Program-made: the position numbers and the translations under genes
The notes under the pieces: model-generated
What the model was told of the DNA's origin: nothing
The model's database searches: none
Seen by the model: only the letters and a program-made list of their open reading frames with translations
Assembly: GCA_963777355.1 (NCBI GenBank)
Contig: CAVZQK010000002.1
Coordinates: 1-64,000, forward strand
Reading direction: 5' to 3'
Length of the DNA: 64,000 nucleotides
DNA from: DATJHM01 sp963777355
GTDB lineage: Bacteria; Chloroflexota; Ktedonobacteria; Ktedonobacterales; Ktedonobacteraceae
Part shown: positions 59,297 to 64,000 of the stretch, piece by piece
Layout: each line of letters opens with the position of its first letter
How positions within the stretch are numbered: position 1 is the stretch's first letter

Positions 59297-60238
59297 ATGT
59301 TGTATCAATCCTCAGCTCCAGGTGATTGGGGCTCAATGCAGGCGACGGCTGATGGGCATTGCGCAACCGAGTCTTTGCTGACGCCGGATGGTTGCACGCA
59401 TTTTCTTCGTAGTTGGGTGACGGGTGGTTCATGTGTGCTCCTTATTTTGCATGGTCTGGGTGGGCATAGTGGTTGGTATATTGATATGGGCAATGCTCTG
59501 GCGCAGCATGGGATTACGGTCTATGCGCTGGATCATCGCGGCTTTGGCCGTTCAGGTGGACAGCCAGGTCATATTGACCGCTATCATACCTATATTGAAG
59601 ATATTGAGTTTCTCTTGCTCGAAATTCGCAAGCGCCATCCAGAATCTGATCTCTATCTGCTGGGTCATAGCATGGGTGGCCTGTTTGCTATCCATACCGC
59701 TGCCGAATATGGCAAGCTACTTTCCGGCGTGGTCCTGCTGAATTCGTGGATACAGGATACCGCGCGCTTGCCTTTTTTTACTGTAATCGGCCTGCTCTTC
59801 GGTGGTCTCTTCAAATCGAAACGCTATTGGAAAGTTGCTGGTGGGGCCGCGAATATGACCACAAATCCGGAATCGGTTCAGATGCTGGAGGCGGATACCT
59901 TCTGGCGTAAAGAGCAGACGGCCACCTGTCTTTTTCAGATTTTGTTGATGCGCCTGGCCGCTTTGCAAAAGGCGAGATTGGTCAACAATCCGGTCCTCGT
60001 GATGCAGGCTGAGGCTGATATGGTTGTGGTTCTTAAAACCAATCGTACCGCTTACGAGAGATTGGGGAGCCGCGAAAAAATCTGGAAAAGCTATCCTGGC
60101 TATCATCATGATAGCGAGTTCGAGCATGATCGCTCGCTGCTGGATAACGATCTGGTAACCTGGCTGCTCGAACGTGCCCCAGGCAAACGCGTCGGTCTCC
60201 TTCAAGAGACAGAAGAGCAGGGTACTCCTGGTGATTGA
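59297..60238 (+). CDS. Monoacylglycerol lipase-like alpha/beta hydrolase
   Basis: A 313-residue serine hydrolase (serine aminopeptidase S33 / MAGL type): LILHGLGGHSGWYIDMG (oxyanion region), ALDHRGFGRSGGQPGHIDRY (lid start), nucleophile elbow LLGHSMGGLFAIH, acid in VMQAEADMVV and His in YHHDSEFEHD. Likely acts on mono-acyl lipids in the cytoplasm. ATG 59297 with GAGGAGGAAACT upstream is chosen over the longer frame from 59138. It is the first gene of a two-hydrolase operon. Confidence 0.9.
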   Translation: MLYQSSAPGDWGSMQATADGHCATESLLTPDGCTHFLRSWVTGGSCVLLILHGLGGHSGWYIDMGNALAQHGITVYALDHRGFGRSGGQPGHIDRYHTYIEDIEFLLLEIRKRHPESDLYLLGHSMGGLFAIHTAAEYGKLLSGVVLLNSWIQDTARLPFFTVIGLLFGGLFKSKRYWKVAGGAANMTTNPESVQMLEADTFWRKEQTATCLFQILLMRLAALQKARLVNNPVLVMQAEADMVVVLKTNRTAYERLGSREKIWKSYPGYHHDSEFEHDRSLLDNDLVTWLLERAPGKRVGLLQETEEQGTPGD

Positions 60239-60309
60239 TATCTCTGCAACTTCTTAAACATAGAGAGCGATTTTGTTTTTTCAAGAAAAGAAAGAGAGTA
60301 GAAAGAGCT

Positions 60310-61248
60310 ATGCCAGTTGATCCACAGATCCAGGGTATATTAGATATGTTGAAAGCAATGAATGCTCCCGACATAAAGGATCAGACTGTCGCAGAGGCAC
60401 GCCAGTCGTATGCAATGCTAGAACAGATGGCCGGGCCAGCAGAGCCAATCTTCAAGGTCGAAGATCGCTCTATTCCCGGTCCAGCAGGCGCGATTCCTGT
60501 GCGTATTTATACACCGGAAGGGGCAGGACCTCATCCGATTCTGGTATTTTTTCATGGCGGTGGTTGGGTGATTGGCGATATAAATGGCTACGATGGTTTG
60601 TGCCGCCAGTTGGCGAATAAAGCTTCTTGTATAGTCGTTTCGGTTGAGTATCGTCTCGCCCCTGAGCATCCTTTTCCGGCGGCTCCAGAGGATTGCTATG
60701 CTGCCACAAAGTGGGTTGCTGAAAATGCTGCCAGTTTTCATGCTGATCGCGCACGAATTGCTGTTGGCGGTGACAGTGCCGGAGGCAATCTGGCAGCGGT
60801 AGTGAGTTTGATGGCGAAAGAGCAGCATGGTCCCAGGTTGCTCTTGCAGGTACTTATCTATCCCGCTACCGATTACTACGATCCTGGCACGCGTTCAATG
60901 GTAGAGAACGGCGAAGGCTACTTTTTGAGCAGGGATTCTATTATCTGGTTTGCGAATCACTATTTGAAACCGGGCTTTGATCGCGATGATTGGCGAGCTT
61001 TTCCCTTGCGGGCAAAAGATCTGTATCAGCTTCCGCCTGCGCTGGTTATTACAGCCGAGTATGATCCGTTGCGCGATGAAGGCGAACTGTATGCAGAGCG
61101 GCTGCGGACAGCAGGCGTCCCGGTGCAACTCTCGCGCTATGACGGCATGGTTCACGGCTTTGTGAGCATGATCAGCGTCGTCACCGCTGCTCAAACGGCA
61201 ATAAGCGAATGTGCGGCAGCACTGCGTAAGGCCTTTTCAGAAAGATAA
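60310..61248 (+). CDS. HSL-family alpha/beta hydrolase (esterase)
   Basis: A 312-residue esterase of the hormone-sensitive-lipase group: oxyanion hole VFFHGGGWVIGDI, nucleophile VGGDSAGGNLAA, acid near VITAEYDPLRDE, and His in DGMVHGFVSM. Members hydrolyse short- to medium-chain esters in the cytoplasm. ATG 60310 with GAAAGAG upstream gives the family's usual start (DPQIQGILDML); a longer frame opens at 60235 and adds 25 basic residues. Same direction as, and 71 bp after, the preceding hydrolase. Confidence 0.9.
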   Translation: MPVDPQIQGILDMLKAMNAPDIKDQTVAEARQSYAMLEQMAGPAEPIFKVEDRSIPGPAGAIPVRIYTPEGAGPHPILVFFHGGGWVIGDINGYDGLCRQLANKASCIVVSVEYRLAPEHPFPAAPEDCYAATKWVAENAASFHADRARIAVGGDSAGGNLAAVVSLMAKEQHGPRLLLQVLIYPATDYYDPGTRSMVENGEGYFLSRDSIIWFANHYLKPGFDRDDWRAFPLRAKDLYQLPPALVITAEYDPLRDEGELYAERLRTAGVPVQLSRYDGMVHGFVSMISVVTAAQTAISECAAALRKAFSER

Positions 61249-61266
61249 GGAGAGAGCCTTTCATTA

Positions 61267-62142
61267 CTAATGAACAATAAATGAGGCGAGCATGCCGAGT
61301 GTCAGTTGGGCTTTGCCTGTCTTCTCATCTGGCATGAAGCTGTACATAGCATAGTTACCGGGCTCCAGGTGAATTTTTAGCCATCCGCTGACACCTGGGG
61401 CCAGGGCGGCCATGCCGCCCATCTCTTCAAACGGCGGCGGTCCTGACGGAGCCTGAAAGAAGGAAAGGATATCGCTGACGCTTTTGCCGCTGGCTAATTT
61501 TACAATATTTAATTCATGTGGCTCACTCCCCTGGTTGCTAACCTGAAGCGTGAGTACTGTAGATCGCGTGAGGACACTAGGGAGGGTATAGCTGAAGTCT
61601 TTCATGAGGATGCTGCCATTGGCCTGGGGTGGCTCCTCCTGACCTGATGCTGAAGAGACGGTAAAAAAGTGGATCATCCCTTTATTCATGTGTGCGATAC
61701 CATCCGGGTCAACCACAAAACAAAGTAGGACATATTGACCAGCCGTAAGATTGAGTAGGGCTTCTTGTCCATATCCCGGCGAGATGACATCGGGACCACC
61801 AACAAAGGTAAGCAGGGAGAATGCTGCTGCCTGGTTCTTTTGTCTAATCAGTGTTGTGTAGAGCGTATCCGTGGAGACTCCTGGATTGAGACGGGCGATC
61901 TGGGCCTGGTGGCTCTGAGAGCCGTTATTGACCAGGGCAATATCAACTAGCCCTGCTTGAATAGTGAGATGGGTAGGCATACTGTAGCCGTAATCGACAG
62001 CCGTAATTGGTACCGTTTGAAACGTTGGTGGATTGGTAGGCGTGACCTGCACACTCTTGAGTGGCGCTGAAGATGCTGTACATGCCGAGAACATTCCTAT
62101 AGTCATGAACAGCGATACTAGTATTTTTAGCTTCTGAAACAT
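61267..62142 (-). CDS. Two-domain cupredoxin-like lipoprotein
   Basis: A 291-residue protein with a lipobox (IGMFSAC, Cys21). Two related beta domains follow, each resembling a cupredoxin-type greek key: TAVDYGYSMPTHLTIQAGLV with QYVLLCFV(V)DPDGIAHMNKGM, and LMKDFSYTLPSVLTRSTVLT with NYAMYSFMPDEKTGKAQLTLGM. The 'C/S-F-x-x-D-x-x-x-x-x-x-H-x-x-x-G-M' type ends look like Cu ligand loops; the first keeps Cys, His and Met, the second lacks Cys and His. Electron transfer or copper binding is plausible, unproven. It is co-directional with the MMPL gene 62 bp upstream. Confidence 0.65.
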   Translation of the reverse strand: MFQKLKILVSLFMTIGMFSACTASSAPLKSVQVTPTNPPTFQTVPITAVDYGYSMPTHLTIQAGLVDIALVNNGSQSHQAQIARLNPGVSTDTLYTTLIRQKNQAAAFSLLTFVGGPDVISPGYGQEALLNLTAGQYVLLCFVVDPDGIAHMNKGMIHFFTVSSASGQEEPPQANGSILMKDFSYTLPSVLTRSTVLTLQVSNQGSEPHELNIVKLASGKSVSDILSFFQAPSGPPPFEEMGGMAALAPGVSGWLKIHLEPGNYAMYSFMPDEKTGKAQLTLGMLASFIVH

Positions 62143-62204
62143 GTTCTAGCCTTTCTAGAGAGACCAGTGAGAAGCGTGCTTGTGTCTCTCCTTGATTGTA
62201 GTGA

Positions 62205-64000
62205 TTAAAATTCGCTGCTGGAAATGCTTTCGATGGATTCCTCTGCTTGCATGGAAGGTTGCAGCGGTTGGCTGGATTTAATGCGGCTTGGCCACCAGTT
62301 CCAGCGATCTAGTAGTACTACCAGACCGGGAATGAGCAGGCCGCGCACAAGAAAGGTGTCTAGCAAGATACCTACCGCGACGCAGATACCAAGCTGGTAG
62401 AGCAGCGTGAGAGGAAGCGTCGTAAGAACGAGAAAGGTACCCGCCAGAATAAGTCCTGCCGACGTAATCACTCCTCCTGTCCGTGCAACCGCCAGGGGTA
62501 CTCCAGCGGCGAGTCCCTGCTGTTGTACCTCTTCGCGGATACGGGACATCAGGAAGATCGTATAGTCGGCACCGAGTGCGACAAGAAAGATGAAGGTATA
62601 GAGCGGGACCGCATAATAGAAACCATCCTGTCCTTGAACGCGTTGAAAGAAAAATCCACAGATGCCAATAGCCGCCAGGAAGTTGAGAGTGACTGCGCCG
62701 AGCAAGTACAATGGCGCGATAATACTTCTGAGGAGCAGCGCCAGCACGAGGAATACCAGAACAAGGACGGCAGGCACAATCAGGAAGATATCGTGCTGAT
62801 TGTAAGCCAGGGTATCTGCCTGGAGCGATGTCTGTCCTGCAAGATGAAATGTCGCGCTGGTTGCTGCACCTGCTCCCAGGCCGTTTTTCTCAAGTGCCCT
62901 TTGGATCTGCGCCCGTAGCGTTGGGATACGTTCAATGACTGCAAGTGAGTAGGGATCGGCGTTAAACACCAGTGAGAATTGAATCGTGCTATTGTCAGAT
63001 GAAATGTCCTGAGTGCTAGCTGCATATGCTCCAATAGTGGCCGAGAGCTGAGGGCTTAGCTTGGGACAGATAGCGCCATTGCAAGTGCGAAAAGATTGGC
63101 CTGTACGAATTGACCTTCTTATAGCCTCTGGGAGCGAGGCGATGTTTGCTTGTAGGGTGGCGGGAGCGAGTGTGGGTGTGCTACCGTCGGGACGAGTGGG
63201 ACCCTGAACGCTGGAAATACCGTCTACTTGCTGTAAGACGACAGTAAGGGCGTCAAGTTGTACTAGATGCTGATAGGCGTCCGCTTGTGCGCCATGAAGT
63301 TGGATTAGGAGCGTGGTCGGTGCGAGGGTGCCCGCAGGAAAGCTTTGTTGTAGGAGTGCATAGCCGCGTGAGGAATCACTTGCAATCCGAAATGCTTTCA
63401 GCGTATTAAAGCTGGGCTGGGAGCCGATATTTCCGAGGGCCAATATAATTAGCAGGAGTGTGCTTCCGACAACTGCCAGAACTTTATGTCTGACTGTCCA
63501 TTCGCCCAATCTGTTCCAGAAACCACGCCGCGTAGTTCTAGAAGAAATCTGTGCATTGCGGGAAGGATGATAGCGCGGCATAAATGGCCAGTAGACAATG
63601 CGGCCCGGCCAGAGCATCAGGGCGGGGACCAGGGTAAGACCGGCCAGCAACATCACGGCAATAGTAATTGCCAGTGCGGGACCAAGAGAAGTATATAAAC
63701 CTTGTGCGGCAAACAGGAGCGTACACATAGCAAGGATGACCGTGCCAGCACTTGAGGCAATAGCCTCACCTACTGCACGCATTGTACGCTGCATCGCAAG
63801 ATGAGTATCCTCGGTCTGCTCTAGCTCCTCACGGAAACGTGCCGCAATAAAGATACTATAGTCGGTGCCAGCGCCAAAGAGTAAAACTGTTGCAATAGAG
63901 GCTGACATCTGAGCAATAGAAAGGCCAGCCGTGGCGCTCAGACTCAGCAGGCTCTGTATCACCATGTTTGCAATACCTACAGCCAGTAATGGAAGCAGAG
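62205..64000 (-). CDS. MMPL/RND-type transporter (5' end beyond the window)
   Basis: The frame is open from the right edge (codons LLPLLAVGIANMV at the edge) to the stop at 62205, so at least 598 residues are present and the N-terminus lies outside. It has the MMPL pattern: TVLLFGAGTDYSIFIAARFR (first SSD-like helix set), six-helix bundles separated by an extracytoplasmic loop, then the second copy VALGADYTIFLMSRIREEVQ and a final helix with the C-terminal SIESISS tail. Such transporters export lipids or glycolipids using proton flow (Asp-Tyr pairs GTDYS and GADYT). Upstream of the cupredoxin-like lipoprotein. Confidence 0.9.
   Translation of the reverse strand, partial: LLPLLAVGIANMVIQSLLSLSATAGLSIAQMSASIATVLLFGAGTDYSIFIAARFREELEQTEDTHLAMQRTMRAVGEAIASSAGTVILAMCTLLFAAQGLYTSLGPALAITIAVMLLAGLTLVPALMLWPGRIVYWPFMPRYHPSRNAQISSRTTRRGFWNRLGEWTVRHKVLAVVGSTLLLIILALGNIGSQPSFNTLKAFRIASDSSRGYALLQQSFPAGTLAPTTLLIQLHGAQADAYQHLVQLDALTVVLQQVDGISSVQGPTRPDGSTPTLAPATLQANIASLPEAIRRSIRTGQSFRTCNGAICPKLSPQLSATIGAYAASTQDISSDNSTIQFSLVFNADPYSLAVIERIPTLRAQIQRALEKNGLGAGAATSATFHLAGQTSLQADTLAYNQHDIFLIVPAVLVLVFLVLALLLRSIIAPLYLLGAVTLNFLAAIGICGFFFQRVQGQDGFYYAVPLYTFIFLVALGADYTIFLMSRIREEVQQQGLAAGVPLAVARTGGVITSAGLILAGTFLVLTTLPLTLLYQLGICVAVGILLDTFLVRGLLIPGLVVLLDRWNWWPSRIKSSQPLQPSMQAEESIESISSSEF

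Noticed and set aside
1..64000. CRISPR array, integrase, transposase or prophage genes
   Set aside because: No regularly spaced direct repeats and no recombinase motifs were seen; the only repeat family is the short palindromic element.

Overview
The window reads as a stretch of chromosome from a filamentous, multicellular-type Chloroflexota bacterium, most likely class Ktedonobacteria. This is inferred from its style: eukaryotic-like Ser/Thr kinases with TM plus extracellular or WD40 tails, many secreted NTF2-like, Asp-box and PQQ-propeller proteins, WYL and ECF regulators, moderate G+C, and loose operons with strong Shine-Dalgarno sites. No rRNA, complete tRNA, CRISPR array, transposase or phage structural gene was found.

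Layout. 1-3.4 kb: a PEP-synthase/rifampicin-phosphotransferase-like enzyme (cut by the left edge and open to it), a TetR regulator and a PLDc_N membrane protein, all on the minus strand. 3.6-16.1 kb: a cell-surface polysaccharide locus (Wzx-like flippase, GT4 glycosyltransferase, large membrane glycan-type protein, Ig-like lipoprotein, membrane-anchored GH-A glycoside hydrolase, and a SpoIIAA/RsbW-type pair), bracketed by two paralogous secreted lectin-like proteins. 16.2-28.1 kb: mixed housekeeping and secreted genes (PPi-type phosphofructokinase, Asp-box proteins, bifunctional nuclease, lipid kinase, SGNH hydrolase, WYL regulator, LysM/transglycosylase, Nudix, sigma factor). 28.4-34.6 kb: an asymmetric heterodimeric ABC exporter, an ECF sigma factor with a SnoaL-like tail, and an SDR. 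34.8-45 kb: signalling and accessory region with a Ser/Thr kinase, a methyltransferase, a His-rich membrane protein pair, a broken C5 DNA methyltransferase, a trypsin-like protease, a frameshifted effector-associated-type domain protein and a kinase-WD40 protein. 45-64 kb: GT2, MarR, cytidylate-kinase-like, 3-methyladenine glycosylase, PQQ-propeller lipoprotein, PAS histidine kinase, a TetR-ABC drug-exporter cassette, SDR, a second histidine kinase, two alpha/beta hydrolases, a cupredoxin-like lipoprotein and an MMPL transporter running off the right edge.

Two features stand out. First, the number of interrupted genes: in-frame amber stops at 9838 and 39638, and frameshifts near 11725, 42763, 53472, 56122 and 57720. 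Several indels sit at short homopolymers, so uncorrected sequencing error has to be weighed against gene decay; the A7 run at 42763 could also be a slippage site. Second, two loci look like integrated systems: the polysaccharide locus at 3.6-16.1 kb and the protease / EAD-like / kinase-WD40 set at 41-45 kb, which resembles the modular conflict and signalling systems of multicellular bacteria. A palindromic intergenic element with 8-bp inverted ends (15073-15261) shares its first ~48 bases with a second site at 46042.
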